Shown: positions 1-9,216, counted from the first letter of the stretch. The stretch: 64,000 nucleotides of DNA from Stenotrophomonas sp. NA06056 (GCF_013364355.1 NZ_CP054931.1:558001-622000), one strand, 5' to 3'. A program made the numbers and translations. Notes: generated by a model not told the origin, from the sequence alone.

Positions 1-144
1 AGGCGTGCCAACCAAGGTTGGCACCTACCAGTAGATCCACGCCATGCGTGGATGAAGCCTTCCGGCGCCAACCAAGTTGGGCACCGGCCAGTAGATCCAC
101 GCCATGCGTGGATGAACCTCCCCGGCGCCAACCAAGGTTGGCAG
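1..144. repeat. SMAG palindromes in 60-bp tandem array
   Basis: Two and a half copies of a 60-bp unit are seen. Each unit joins two palindromes. One has a GCCAACC/GGTTGGC stem (5-28, again near 64-85 and 124-143). The other is GTAG-headed with an ATCCACGC/GCGTGGAT stem (31-53 and 91-113). GTAG-headed short palindromes are the hallmark of the SMAG repeat family of S. maltophilia. The array lies just downstream of the hexosaminidase stop codon, so it may act as a transcript 3' end. The tandem arrangement suggests local duplication. Confidence 0.8.
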
Positions 145-2499
145 TTACCGGAGCGTCACCTCGTCCAGCACCCACATTGTCGGGCGCGTGTCGCCGGTGA
201 AGTTGATGCACAGGTCGCCGTTGCCAGCGGTGCCCTTCGGCAGCGCCGCGCGCAGGGTCACGAAGCCGTCGGCATCGGTCTGTGCCGGCAGCGGCACCTG
301 CGCCAGAACCTTGCCCGTGCAATCACCGCGACGGACCAGCATTTCGCCATGTGCGCTCCGGGCCTTTTCGAAGCGGCGCTTCGGCTCGTCGTGTGCCAAC
401 TGGAAGTAGTACGGAATGCGGCCCGCGCGCACTTCAACGCTACCGATGCCATCCAGCTGTGCCTGCGGCCAACGCCAGCACGGCTGGAAGATGTCGACGG
501 TGAACACCGCGCGCGCACCTTCGCGTGGACCATCGTCTTCCAGGCGCAGTACCAGGCCCTTCTCGCCCACACAGCTGCGCAGTTCTTCGCTGTGCCGTGA
601 CAGCAGCGACTGTGCGGTGTACGAGGCCGCCGTCGGCTTCGCGGCCAGCGGCTGGCCCTGATAGAACGCAGCCGCCTGCACCGTTGCCGGCAGCGTGGAC
701 GTCAGCGGCTGCTGGTACAGCGGCGACTGCGCGGTCACCGGCTGACCGTTGTTGCTGTAGCGCACTTCATAGCCCAGCGGATTGGCAAGCGACACGGTCA
801 CCGTGTTCGCCGCGCGGTCATCGGTATAGGCCACGCCCACTTCAAACGGCGTCTGCGCATACGCCAGGCCCCACGCTCGGTAGCGTTGCAGCTGCGAGGG
901 CAGACGGGCCAGGAAGTCGCGGAAATCACGATGTTCCGGCGTGCTCCAGCCGGTCTCGGCCACGGCGGCCAAGCGCGGGAACAGGTTGTGCTGCAGACGT
1001 GCATACGTGCGCGTGTGCTCGGTGAACATGTTCGCCTGCAGGCCGAGGATGTGACCGCGCTTGTCCGCCGCCAGCTCGGCCGGCACCGGTTCGTAGTTGT
1101 AGAGCTTGGCCAGGTTCACCTGGGTCGGCCGGCCCGGCGGTTCATTGGGCGAGGCGGTCTGCAGGTAGTCCAGATACAGGTGGCTGACCGGCGACATCAC
1201 CACATCGTGGCCCGCGCTGGCAGCGGCCAGCCCGCCTTCGGTACCGCGCCAGGACATCACCGTGGCCTGCGGCGGAAGGCCGCCTTCGAGGATCTCGTCC
1301 CAGCCGATCAGGCGCCGGTCGTGTTCTTCCAGGAAGATTTCCAGGCGCTTGATGATGTGGCTCTGCATGGCCATTTCATCCTTGATGCCCAGTTCGCGCA
1401 TGCGCTGCTGCACCTGCTTCGAGGCTTCCCACTGGTCCTTCACTGCTTCGTCGCCGCCCACGTGCACGTACTTGGCCGGGAACAGGGCGATGACTTCTTC
1501 CAGCACGTTTTCCAGGAAGGTGACGGTGCCGTCCTCGACGTTGAACAGGTTCGGGAACACGCCCCATTCGCTCAACGGTTTCAGTGGCGTAGCGATCGTG
1601 CCCAGTTCCGGATACGCCGCGATGGCGGCAGTGGCGTGGCCGGGGACGTCGATTTCCGGAATGACCTGGATGTGCAGCGCGGCCGCGTAGGCGATGACTT
1701 CGCGGATCTGATCCTGCGTATAGAAGCCGCAGTACGGATGTTCCTTGCCGCTGACCGGATCGGTGCCACCGTCACCGGCTGGCAGGCGGCAGCTGCCGAC
1801 CTCGGTCAGCTTCGGGTAGCGCTTGATCTCCATGCGCCAGCCCTGGTCGTCGGTCAGGTGCCAATGGAAGGTGTTGAGCTTGTGCGCGGCCATCGCATCG
1901 AGCACGCGCTTGATCTCGTCCAGGCTCTGGAAGTGCCGCGCCGAATCGAGCATGAAGCCACGCCAGCTGAAACGCGGCGCATCCTGGATCTGCACCGCCG
2001 GCAGCACACCGTTGCTGCCGCCGGTGGCGAGCTGGGCCAGGGTGGTGGCGCCGTAGAACAGGCCGGTTTCGTTGCCGGCCTGCACCAGCACGCCCTGCGT
2101 GGTGCTTTCCAGCGTGTAGCCCTCGCCACTGTCGCGGAAGGTCGGCACGATCTGGAAGCGGATGCTGCCGCCCTTGGCCGCCGTCTTGCCGTTGGCCACT
2201 GCCAACCTCGGTCCACCACTGCGCGCCAGCAGGTCGGCGAACTGGGCGGCGACACGCTGCGCGGCTTCGCCTTCGGCATGCAGCACGGTGCCCGCGCCAA
2301 CGGTGATGCCCGCACCGTTGCCGCGCTGCACGTTGGCCGGTGCGGGAATCAACATCAAGCTGCCGGCGCGCAGCTGCGGGCCGGGGCCGGTATCGAGTGC
2401 CGGGGCATCGGCGGCCAGTGCCGGCAGCACGGGAAGGGCGGCCAGCAGGCTGCCCAGCAACAGAAGGCTGCGCATCCTGGCGCGGGTGGGCTTCGTCAT
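145..2499 (-). CDS. Beta-N-acetylhexosaminidase (GH20)
   Basis: 784 aa. It removes terminal N-acetylglucosamine or galactosamine residues from oligosaccharides, probably chitin or peptidoglycan fragments. A signal peptide (about 1-30, ending ALAA) points to export to the periplasm or outer membrane. A GH20b-like N-terminal domain (about 45-165) is followed by the TIM barrel. The barrel has the GH20 signature HVGGDE with the catalytic Asp-Glu pair at about D350-E351, and the sugar-binding FHWHLTDDQGW motif near 211-221. The C-terminus carries an extra beta domain. The ATG at 2499 is chosen because AAGGAG lies 8 nt upstream. It is last in a glk-receptor-hexosaminidase row, with a hairpin terminator between it and the receptor gene, so its expression may be lowered or independent. 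Confidence 0.95.
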   Translation of the reverse strand: MTKPTRARMRSLLLLGSLLAALPVLPALAADAPALDTGPGPQLRAGSLMLIPAPANVQRGNGAGITVGAGTVLHAEGEAAQRVAAQFADLLARSGGPRLAVANGKTAAKGGSIRFQIVPTFRDSGEGYTLESTTQGVLVQAGNETGLFYGATTLAQLATGGSNGVLPAVQIQDAPRFSWRGFMLDSARHFQSLDEIKRVLDAMAAHKLNTFHWHLTDDQGWRMEIKRYPKLTEVGSCRLPAGDGGTDPVSGKEHPYCGFYTQDQIREVIAYAAALHIQVIPEIDVPGHATAAIAAYPELGTIATPLKPLSEWGVFPNLFNVEDGTVTFLENVLEEVIALFPAKYVHVGGDEAVKDQWEASKQVQQRMRELGIKDEMAMQSHIIKRLEIFLEEHDRRLIGWDEILEGGLPPQATVMSWRGTEGGLAAASAGHDVVMSPVSHLYLDYLQTASPNEPPGRPTQVNLAKLYNYEPVPAELAADKRGHILGLQANMFTEHTRTYARLQHNLFPRLAAVAETGWSTPEHRDFRDFLARLPSQLQRYRAWGLAYAQTPFEVGVAYTDDRAANTVTVSLANPLGYEVRYSNNGQPVTAQSPLYQQPLTSTLPATVQAAAFYQGQPLAAKPTAASYTAQSLLSRHSEELRSCVGEKGLVLRLEDDGPREGARAVFTVDIFQPCWRWPQAQLDGIGSVEVRAGRIPYYFQLAHDEPKRRFEKARSAHGEMLVRRGDCTGKVLAQVPLPAQTDADGFVTLRAALPKGTAGNGDLCINFTGDTRPTMWVLDEVTLR

Positions 2500-2540
2500 C
2501 GGAACGACTCCTTGGATCGGGTGCGATGTTCGCTATACAT

Positions 2541-2577
2541 GAAAAACGCCGGGCCCGGAATGACCCAGGCCCGGCGT
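2541..2577 (-). terminator. Rho-independent terminator after the nag-locus TonB receptor
   Basis: A perfect 10-bp stem (ACGCCGGGCC at 2546-2555 with GGCCCGGCGT at 2568-2577) is followed on the minus strand by TTTTTC. It lies 35 bp past the receptor stop and upstream of the hexosaminidase gene, so it would reduce read-through into that gene. Confidence 0.8.
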
Positions 2578-2611
2578 GCGTGCACGACTCGGCGATGAAG
2601 CTGCCGCTGGA

Positions 2612-5275
2612 TCAGTACTTGAAGCGGAAGTTCAGGTAGTACTGGCGACCGTTGCTGTAGAACGAGGTCGGAATGGCCGCGGTCTGGTAGTACTTGTAGG
2701 TCGGGTTGTTGAGGTTCAGGCCATCCAGGCTGATGCTCAGCCAGTCGGTGGCCTTGAAGCTCAGCGACGCCGACAGCGTGCCGAAGTCATCCTGGTAGTA
2801 CGGGTTGGTGCCCGACAGGCTGATCAGGAACGAGGAACGGTGGGTGTAGCTCACCCGTGCACCGAAGCGCTCGTTCTCGAAGTAGGCACCCACGTTGTAG
2901 GTGTTCTTCGAGGTGCCCAGCAGGTTGTGGGAACCGTCGGACCAGGTGTGCGCGGTGCTGCCGTTGGCGTAGGTGTAGTTGGCATTGACGCCGAAGTACT
3001 CGCCGATCGGCTGTTCGTAGGCCACTTCCACGCCGGTGACCTTGCCGTCGGCATTGATCGGGGTGGAGATCTGGTAGGTCTCAAGCTGGTTGGTCAGTTC
3101 GCTGTACAGCTGGCGCGAGACCACGTCGAAGGCGATGTAGTCCTTCAGGTCCATGTGGTAAGCGCCGACCGACAGCAGGCCGCGCGGCATGAAGTACCAC
3201 TCCAGGTTCGCATCCAGGTTGGTGGACAGGGTCGGCTTGAGGTTCGGGTTGCCGCCACCGCCGGTCCGGTTCAGGTCCGAACCGTACGACGATGCGCCCA
3301 GCGCCGAATAGTCCGGCAGGGTCTGGGTCTGCGAAGCGGCCACGCGCAGCACGAGGTTGTCGTCCAGGTCGAACTTGATGTTGGCGCTGGGCAGCACGCG
3401 GTTGCGCTTGTTCTGGAAGGCCACGCTCTCCCACATGCCGAACAGGCTGCTGACATCTGCATCGGCGGCCTTGCTTACGGCGTTGTAGGTGTTGATGTCC
3501 TGCTTGATGTTGACGTAGCGCAGGCCGATGTTGCCGCTCCACCAGTCACCGCGGAAGTTGGCCTGGACGTAACCGGCGAAGTTCTTCTCCTTCACCTGCC
3601 ACTCGGCACCGTAGTTGTGGCGGCCGGTCGGGCCGTCGTTGCCGGCAAGCCAGGTGGAGTTGTTGGTCACCGCGTCCTTCAACGCACCCGGGGTGAAGTA
3701 CCAGATGTTGCGCGGGAAGGTGCCGCCGATATCGCCAGCGAAACCGTTCGGATAGTTGGAGGTGGCACCGTTCTTCAGCGCACTCCAGATATCACCCGGC
3801 GTTGCACCTTCCGGCGACAGCGCTTCACGCTTGTGGTCGGCGAAACGCAGGCCGAAGTCGATCGAGCTCAGCACACCACCGTCATTGAAGTACTGGTTGA
3901 AGTCCAGCGTGGCCCACTTCTCCTTGTCTTCGGCGGTGACCTGCTGGTTGCCCCAGGTGCCGAAGCTGGTTACGCCGTTGGGCGAGAGGTCGCCGCCAAC
4001 GTTCCAGTCGATCGGCGAGCCGCTGCCGTGCGTGGCCCAACTGGCGCCACCGCCGCTGCCCACGGTGACCTCGGCGATGTACTGGCGCGGGGTCTCGCCG
4101 GTGCCCTTGGTGCTGCCGGCCTGGAACTTGGCGGTCAGGCTGTCGCTGATCTGCCAGTCGGCGTCGAAGGTGACGTAGCTCGACTTGGCCGTCGACTCGC
4201 GGTAGATCATGTCGTACACCGCGTAGTTGGTGCCCGGCACGCCCGCGTAGGTGGCGTTGGTCAGCACGCCGTCCTTGACCACATAGCCTGGATTCGGCGC
4301 CTGCGACTTGGCGAAGCTGTTGCCGAACATCATGAAGTTGCGGTTGTAGTTGTTGGCTTCCAGCTTGGAGCTGAAACCATTCAGGCCCAGCGTAAGGGTG
4401 TCGGTCGGCTTGAACTGCAGCGAGACCAGGCCGCCCTTGCGCTCACGGGTCTGTTCGAACAGGGTCGAACCCAGCAGGCCGGGAACGTTCACGCCGATCA
4501 GGTCCGGATTGGTCTTGGCGACCGGATCGCCGGCGCCGATCTTGAAGAAGCCACCCGGAATTTCCTGCGCTTCACGGCGCAGTTCGCGCTTCTGGCTGAA
4601 GCCCTGCACCATCACGCCGAAGGTGCCTTCGTCGTTCTTGTAGTTGAACAGCGCCGAATACTGCGGGTCGTTCGATTTGGCCTGGTCCGAACGCACCATG
4701 CCGATCGAGCCTTCAGCGGTGAACTGCTTGGAGAACTCCAGCGGCTTGCGGGTGATGATGTTGACGGTACCGGTGGTGCCGCCGTCCTGCAGCTTGGCCT
4801 GCGAGGACTTGTTCACTTCCACCGAGCTGACCAGTTCCGACGGCAGCAGCGAGTAGCTGACGCTGCGACCGACGTTGTTGCCTTGGCTGAGCACGAACCA
4901 GTCAGCCGAACCGACGGTGTGGCCGTTGATCAGGGTCTGGGTGAGGCTGGGGCTGGTGCCGCGCAGGCTGACACGGTCGGCTTCGTCGAAGCCGCCTTCA
5001 TCGGCGCTGGACGAGCTGATGTTGACGCCCGGCAGGCGCTGCAGGGTATCGGCTACGTTGTGCGCCGGCAGCTTGCCCACGTCTTCGGCGGTGACCACTT
5101 CCACGCGCGCATTGGCTTCGCGCTTGGTGTCCAGCGATTTCTCCATCGAACCGCGGATGCCGGTAACGGTGACGGTGTCCAGATCGGTGGCGGTCTGGGC
5201 GGCCTGCTGCGCGTGCGCACTGAAGGCGATGCAGCTGACGATGGCGGCCGAAAGCAGGGTCTTGCGGGTATTCAT
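2612..5275 (-). CDS. TonB-dependent receptor of the GlcNAc/chitin locus
   Basis: 887 aa outer-membrane receptor, probably for N-acetylglucosamine or chitooligosaccharide uptake driven by TonB-ExbBD. A signal peptide (about 1-21, FSAHA) is followed by a TonB-box-like stretch (DTVTVTG). A plug domain follows, with LPAHNVADTLQRLPGVNI and a GTTGTVNIITRKP motif. The large beta-barrel ends in an aromatic residue (NFRFKY), as outer-membrane proteins do. It resembles the TIGR01782 group common in xanthomonads. The ATG at 5275 (MNTRKTLL) is preferred over the upstream in-frame start at 5290 because AGGAGA precedes it at good spacing. The substrate is inferred from neighbours: glk upstream, GH20 hexosaminidase downstream, nagPRBAX divergent. 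Confidence 0.92.
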   Translation of the reverse strand: MNTRKTLLSAAIVSCIAFSAHAQQAAQTATDLDTVTVTGIRGSMEKSLDTKREANARVEVVTAEDVGKLPAHNVADTLQRLPGVNISSSSADEGGFDEADRVSLRGTSPSLTQTLINGHTVGSADWFVLSQGNNVGRSVSYSLLPSELVSSVEVNKSSQAKLQDGGTTGTVNIITRKPLEFSKQFTAEGSIGMVRSDQAKSNDPQYSALFNYKNDEGTFGVMVQGFSQKRELRREAQEIPGGFFKIGAGDPVAKTNPDLIGVNVPGLLGSTLFEQTRERKGGLVSLQFKPTDTLTLGLNGFSSKLEANNYNRNFMMFGNSFAKSQAPNPGYVVKDGVLTNATYAGVPGTNYAVYDMIYRESTAKSSYVTFDADWQISDSLTAKFQAGSTKGTGETPRQYIAEVTVGSGGGASWATHGSGSPIDWNVGGDLSPNGVTSFGTWGNQQVTAEDKEKWATLDFNQYFNDGGVLSSIDFGLRFADHKREALSPEGATPGDIWSALKNGATSNYPNGFAGDIGGTFPRNIWYFTPGALKDAVTNNSTWLAGNDGPTGRHNYGAEWQVKEKNFAGYVQANFRGDWWSGNIGLRYVNIKQDINTYNAVSKAADADVSSLFGMWESVAFQNKRNRVLPSANIKFDLDDNLVLRVAASQTQTLPDYSALGASSYGSDLNRTGGGGNPNLKPTLSTNLDANLEWYFMPRGLLSVGAYHMDLKDYIAFDVVSRQLYSELTNQLETYQISTPINADGKVTGVEVAYEQPIGEYFGVNANYTYANGSTAHTWSDGSHNLLGTSKNTYNVGAYFENERFGARVSYTHRSSFLISLSGTNPYYQDDFGTLSASLSFKATDWLSISLDGLNLNNPTYKYYQTAAIPTSFYSNGRQYYLNFRFKY

Positions 5276-5418
5276 GATGTCTCTCCTCATCACTCGATTG
5301 GATGCCGGCGGCGATATGGGATTGCGGTTGCGATGACGTGCGCGGGGCGGCGGCGATGTCCCGGGCATTGGCGTGCCACGTACTGCGTGCTGCGATTGCG
5401 TTGAAGCCGTTTGCAGGT

Positions 5419-6435
5419 TCAGGCGTCGGCGTGGAGCAGGTACCAGCTGGCAGCGCCGATCACGCCCAACTGTCCGTGTTCGACCACCTTCACCGGGATG
5501 CGTGCCAGCGCCTCGCCCATCGGCCCCTTCTGCAGGTAGCGTTCGACGAAGGTGCTGGTACGCAGGTACTCGCGGATCTGCGGCAGGATTCCGCCGGCCA
5601 GGTAGACCCCGCCGTGGGCGCCATAGAACAGGGCCATGTCGCCGATGGTGCTGCCGAGCAGGCCGCAGAACACATCCAGCGCCTGCCGTGCCAGCGGATC
5701 GGTGCCAGCCATCGCTGCGGCGGTGACCGCATCGGGGCTGGCCAGCGCCGGTACCTGGTCCTGCAGCGCGCAGATCGCGCGGTACAGGTTCATCAGGCCG
5801 GGGCCGGAGATCGCATGTTCGATCGACACATGCGCGCGGTCGCGCTGCATGTGGCGGACGATCGCCATTTCCAGTTCGGTGCTGGCGGCCAGGGTGGGCT
5901 GCCCGGCTTCGGTGGCCAGGACCACCGGGCCGTTGGCCGTGGGAATCCACAATGCTGCACCCAGGCCGGTGCCGGGGCCGACCACCAGGGTCGGGCCGCG
6001 GGGGGCGCTGTCCGGGCCACACAGGTGCAGCACACCGCTGGCATCGACCTGCGCGGCGGCATAGGCCACGGCTTCGAAGTCATTGACGATGTGCACGTGC
6101 TGCAGGCCGACCTCGGCTTCCACCTGGCGGGCCGACAGCGGCCACGGCAGATTGGCGGTGATCACAGTGCCGTCTTCGCGGGCGAAGCCGGCCGTGGCCA
6201 CTACGCATTGGCTGGGTCGCGCGCTGTCGCCGAGGAAGTCGGACAGGATCGCGCTCAGGCCGGCGTAATCGGCATTGCGGTACTTGCGGTACTCCAGCAG
6301 CTGCACCGGATGCGCATCGTCGCCACTGGCCTGGGCCCGGGCGACGCGCACATGGGTGCCGCCAACGTCGGCGGCCAGGAACGAGGGCGCGACACGGGAC
6401 AGGACATGGGCCGGGGCGGGGTGGCTGGCGGTCAC
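5419..6435 (-). CDS. glk: Glucokinase
   Basis: 338 aa cytoplasmic sugar kinase of the bacterial glucokinase family (PF02685 type, not ROK). It phosphorylates glucose with ATP and may also act on amino sugars in this locus. The N-terminal phosphate-binding loop AADVGGTHVRVA lies near residues 20-31. The adenosine-binding GPGTGLGAAL motif lies mid-protein, and a YLAGGIL stretch near the C-terminus. Length fits the family. It is first in a minus-strand row with the TonB receptor and hexosaminidase. Its promoter lies in the operator-bearing region shared with the sugar transporter gene. Whether the true substrate here is GlcNAc or glucose cannot be told from sequence. Confidence 0.93.
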   Translation of the reverse strand: MTASHPAPAHVLSRVAPSFLAADVGGTHVRVARAQASGDDAHPVQLLEYRKYRNADYAGLSAILSDFLGDSARPSQCVVATAGFAREDGTVITANLPWPLSARQVEAEVGLQHVHIVNDFEAVAYAAAQVDASGVLHLCGPDSAPRGPTLVVGPGTGLGAALWIPTANGPVVLATEAGQPTLAASTELEMAIVRHMQRDRAHVSIEHAISGPGLMNLYRAICALQDQVPALASPDAVTAAAMAGTDPLARQALDVFCGLLGSTIGDMALFYGAHGGVYLAGGILPQIREYLRTSTFVERYLQKGPMGEALARIPVKVVEHGQLGVIGAASWYLLHADA

Positions 6436-6503
6436 GCGGGCTCCTGCTGCAGGTGGGACCGGACCCGATACAGGCCCGGCGATTGGGCGGAGTCTGTAAC
6501 CGC

Positions 6504-6521
6504 GTTGACAACGATGTCAAC
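6504..6521. promoter_or_regulatory. Putative NagR operator, site 1
   Basis: GTTGACAACGATGTCAAC has 7-bp perfect arms around a 4-bp centre. It lies 69 bp upstream of the glk start, in the glk/nagP divergent region. LacI-family NagR of xanthomonads is known to bind closely similar TGACA-N4-TGTCA palindromes. It also contains a TTGACA -35-like hexamer on the plus strand. Confidence 0.6.
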
Positions 6522-6568
6522 GAGTTCGTGACACTTTCGTTGCTGCGCCGCAGCGAATGCGACGTGCA

Positions 6569-6580
6569 GTAAACGTTTAC
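6569..6580. promoter_or_regulatory. LacI-type palindrome GTAAACGTTTAC
   Basis: A perfect 12-bp palindrome with the central CG typical of LacI/PurR-family operators. Its sequence differs from the two NagR-like sites, so it may serve a second regulator. It lies between the two NagR-like sites in the glk/nagP region. Confidence 0.45.
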
Positions 6581-6740
6581 ATGGAGTGAGTGCGGTGTCG
6601 ACGTCAGAACCTTTGCAGCACGGGGCTCTAGGGGTAAAGCGCATTCAGCACGGACGCCCGCAGCAGCCTCCCGCAGCGCAGCATGCGTGATCAGCGCGTG
6701 TGGAATGAAGTTGACAAACCGCCGCCGTCCATCGAAAGAA

Positions 6741-6758
6741 TGTGACAACGTTGTTCCC
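6741..6758. promoter_or_regulatory. Putative NagR operator, site 2
   Basis: TGTGACAACGTTGTTCCC contains the perfect palindrome ACAACGTTGT (6745-6754) and half of the TGACA-type NagR box. It lies about 52 bp upstream of the sugar transporter start, so bound repressor would block that operon. Confidence 0.55.
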
Positions 6759-6809
6759 AGCCACTCTCCGACGTCGCCTTCTGCGACCGTCGCCGCAGGA
6801 GCCCTCCTG

Positions 6810-8102
6810 ATGTCCGCCGTCCCCGCTGCAAGCGCACGCCCGAACGTGGCCTCCTCCATCGCCATCGTTGGCGTGCTGTTCTTCCTGATCGGCTTCTTCA
6901 CCTGGCTCAACGGACCGTTGATCACCTTCGTCAAGCTCGCCTTCGAGCTCAGCGAAGTCGGTGCCTTCCTGGTACTGATGGTGTTCTACCTGTCCTACTT
7001 CTTCCTCGCGTTGCCGGCCTCATGGATCCTGCGCCGCACCGGCATGAAGAAGGGCCTGAGCCTGAGCCTGCTGGTGATGGCCGGCGGCGCGGCGCTGTTC
7101 GGTGAATTCGCCACGCAGCGCTGGTATCCCGGTGCGCTTGGCGGCCTGTTCGTGATCGGTAGCGGACTTGCCTTGCTGCAGACCGCGATCAATCCGTACA
7201 TCTCCATCCTCGGCCCGATCGAAACCGCCGCACGGCGCATCGCGATGATGGGCATCTGCAACAAGATCGCCGGGATGTTGGCGCCGGTGCTGATCGGCAC
7301 GGTGGTGCTGCACGGCATCGGCGATCTGTCGGCCACGGTGGCCGCTGCCGATGAAACCACCAAGGCGCAGCTGCTGAACGAATTCGCCGCCAAGATCCAC
7401 GCGCCGTACCTGGCCATGGCCGGGCTGCTGGTGGTGCTGGCGGTGGCGGTATTGTTCTCGCCGCTGCCTGAAATCAAGGCCTCCGAGGCCAATGCCACGC
7501 CTGCCGGCGCACCGGGCAAGGCCGAGCGCAGCAGCATCTTCCAGTTCCCGCATCTGTGGCTGGGCGTGCTGTGCCTGTTCGTCTATGTCGGCGTGGAAGT
7601 GATGGCCGGTGATGCCATCGGTACCTACGGCCATGGCTTCGACCTGCCGCTGGACCAGACCAAGATGTTCACCTCGCTCACCCTCGGCGCGATGCTGGTG
7701 GGCTACGTGGTGGGCCTGCTGCTGATCCCGAAAGTGGTTTCGCAGTCGCGTTACCTGACCATCTCCGCGGTACTGGGCGTAGTGTTCTGCCTGGGCGCCT
7801 TCTTCACCCATGGCTACGTGTCGGTCGCCTTCGTGGCGCTGCTGGGCTTTGCCAACGCGATGATGTGGCCGGCGATCTTCCCGCTGGCGATCCGTGGCCT
7901 GGGCCGCTTCACCGAAACCGGCTCGGCGCTGCTGGTGATGGGCATCGCCGGTGGCGCGATCATTCCGCAGCTGTTCGCCGTGCTCAAGCAGCACATCGAC
8001 TTCCAGCTGGTGTTCCTGCTGCTGATGGTGCCGTGCTACCTGTACATCCTGTTCTACTCGGTGGTCGGCCATCGCGTCGGCCTGCCGCAGGACAAGGGCT
8101 GA
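6810..8102 (+). CDS. nagP: Sugar MFS transporter (NagP-like GlcNAc permease)
   Basis: 430 aa inner-membrane transporter of the glucose/galactose-fucose (FHS) branch of the MFS. About 12 hydrophobic segments are visible. The conserved N-terminal LIGFFTWLNGPLI stretch, the LLQTAINPYI motif and the later FANAMMWPAIFPLAI segment are typical of FHS permeases. It probably imports N-acetylglucosamine into the cytoplasm. The ATG at 6810 is chosen because GGAG lies about 10 nt upstream and the longer frame adds a non-membrane tail. It starts a plus-strand operon with nagR, nagB, nagA and nagX, with gaps of a few bases. Two NagR-like palindromes lie upstream. Substrate is inferred from the operon. Confidence 0.88.
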   Translation: MSAVPAASARPNVASSIAIVGVLFFLIGFFTWLNGPLITFVKLAFELSEVGAFLVLMVFYLSYFFLALPASWILRRTGMKKGLSLSLLVMAGGAALFGEFATQRWYPGALGGLFVIGSGLALLQTAINPYISILGPIETAARRIAMMGICNKIAGMLAPVLIGTVVLHGIGDLSATVAAADETTKAQLLNEFAAKIHAPYLAMAGLLVVLAVAVLFSPLPEIKASEANATPAGAPGKAERSSIFQFPHLWLGVLCLFVYVGVEVMAGDAIGTYGHGFDLPLDQTKMFTSLTLGAMLVGYVVGLLLIPKVVSQSRYLTISAVLGVVFCLGAFFTHGYVSVAFVALLGFANAMMWPAIFPLAIRGLGRFTETGSALLVMGIAGGAIIPQLFAVLKQHIDFQLVFLLLMVPCYLYILFYSVVGHRVGLPQDKG

Positions 8103-8141
8103 TCGGCGATGATGGACGGCAGCCAACCCCAGGAAAAGCCG

Positions 8142-9209
8142 ATGCGCAGAGCGACCATCAAGGACGTTGCCGAAAAGGCCAAGGTCTCGCTGAAGACGGT
8201 GTCGCGGGTGATCAACAACGAGCCCTCGGTGATGCAGGCCACCCGTGCACGGGTGCTGCGTGCCATTGCCGAGCTCGACTACGAACCCGATCCGTCCGCG
8301 CGCAACCTGCGCAGCGGCACCACCTTCGTGATCGGGCTGGTGTACGACAACCCCAACCCGTACCACATCATCGGTGTGCAGAACGGCGTGCTCGCCGCCT
8401 GCCGGGAAACCGGCTTCGGTCTGCAGATCCATCCATGCGATTCCAGCTCGCCGCTGCTGGCCGATGAACTGGCCGACTGGGTGCAGCGCTCGCGCCTGGC
8501 CGGGCTGGTGCTGACCGCACCGATGTCCGAACGTCGCGACCTGATCCAGGCGCTCACCGCGCGTGGCATCAAGCTGGTGCGGATCATCGCCGCCACCGAA
8601 GATCCGGCCGATGGCGCCTGCGTGTTTGTCGACGACCGCGAAGCTGCCTACGAAATCACCGAGCACCTGATCCAGCTGGGCCACCAGCGCATCGGCTTCC
8701 TCTGGGGTGGCAGCTCGCACCGGTCCTCGGGCGAGCGCTACGCCGGTTACGAAGCCGCGCTGAAGGACTACGGCATGACCGTGGACAAGCACCTGGTGGT
8801 GCAGGGCGATTACACCTTCGACGACGGCTTCCGCGGTGCGCGGCGCCTGCTGGCACTGCGCGAGCCGCCTACCGCCATCTTCGGTTCCAACGATGAAATC
8901 GCGGCCGGCGTGCTGGCCGCGGCCAAGTCGGCCGGCATGAACGTGCCCTACGACCTGTCCATCGCCGGCTTCGAGGACAGCCCGTTCTCGCGCCAGTCGT
9001 GGCCGCCGCTGACCACCGCCAAGCAGGCCACCGAAGACATCGCCCGCCATGCCGCGCGCCTGCTGATCGCGCAGCTGCGCAGCGATGCCTACGACGATGC
9101 GCCGGCGTCGCTGCACAACCAGGGCTTCGTGCCACAGCTGGTGGTGCGTGGCTCGACTGCGCCGATGCGACCTGCTGCCGCCCGCCCCCTTCCTTCTGAT
9201 CCTTCCTGA
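8142..9209 (+). CDS. nagR: LacI-family repressor of the nag locus
   Basis: 355 aa transcriptional regulator. The N-terminal HTH reads MRRATIKDVAEKAKV followed by SLKTVSRVINN, the canonical LacI recognition region. A periplasmic-binding-protein-like effector domain follows (about 60-345), with GFLWGGSSHRSSGERYAGY in the middle. The effector is probably GlcNAc-6-phosphate or a related intermediate. The start at 8142 is preferred because AGGAAA lies just upstream. An in-frame ATG at 8109 would add 11 residues. It is the second gene of the nagPRBAX operon and is expected to act on the palindromes at 6504 and 6741, so it would autoregulate. Confidence 0.9.
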   Translation: MRRATIKDVAEKAKVSLKTVSRVINNEPSVMQATRARVLRAIAELDYEPDPSARNLRSGTTFVIGLVYDNPNPYHIIGVQNGVLAACRETGFGLQIHPCDSSSPLLADELADWVQRSRLAGLVLTAPMSERRDLIQALTARGIKLVRIIAATEDPADGACVFVDDREAAYEITEHLIQLGHQRIGFLWGGSSHRSSGERYAGYEAALKDYGMTVDKHLVVQGDYTFDDGFRGARRLLALREPPTAIFGSNDEIAAGVLAAAKSAGMNVPYDLSIAGFEDSPFSRQSWPPLTTAKQATEDIARHAARLLIAQLRSDAYDDAPASLHNQGFVPQLVVRGSTAPMRPAAARPLPSDPS

Positions 9210-9216
9210 GCCTGCC

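Noticed and set aside
1..144. Regular palindromes that could suggest a CRISPR array
   Set aside because: The repeats are self-complementary SMAG units with related, not unique, spacers and no cas genes nearby.
52..600. Long plus-strand open frames opposite the hexosaminidase
   Set aside because: They are antisense shadows of a GH20 gene with clear motifs; high GC keeps stop codons rare in all frames.
2576..5404. 942-aa plus-strand frame opposite the TonB receptor
   Set aside because: Composition is Val/Gly/Ala/Arg/His rich with no domain, as expected for the reverse complement of a GC-rich receptor gene.
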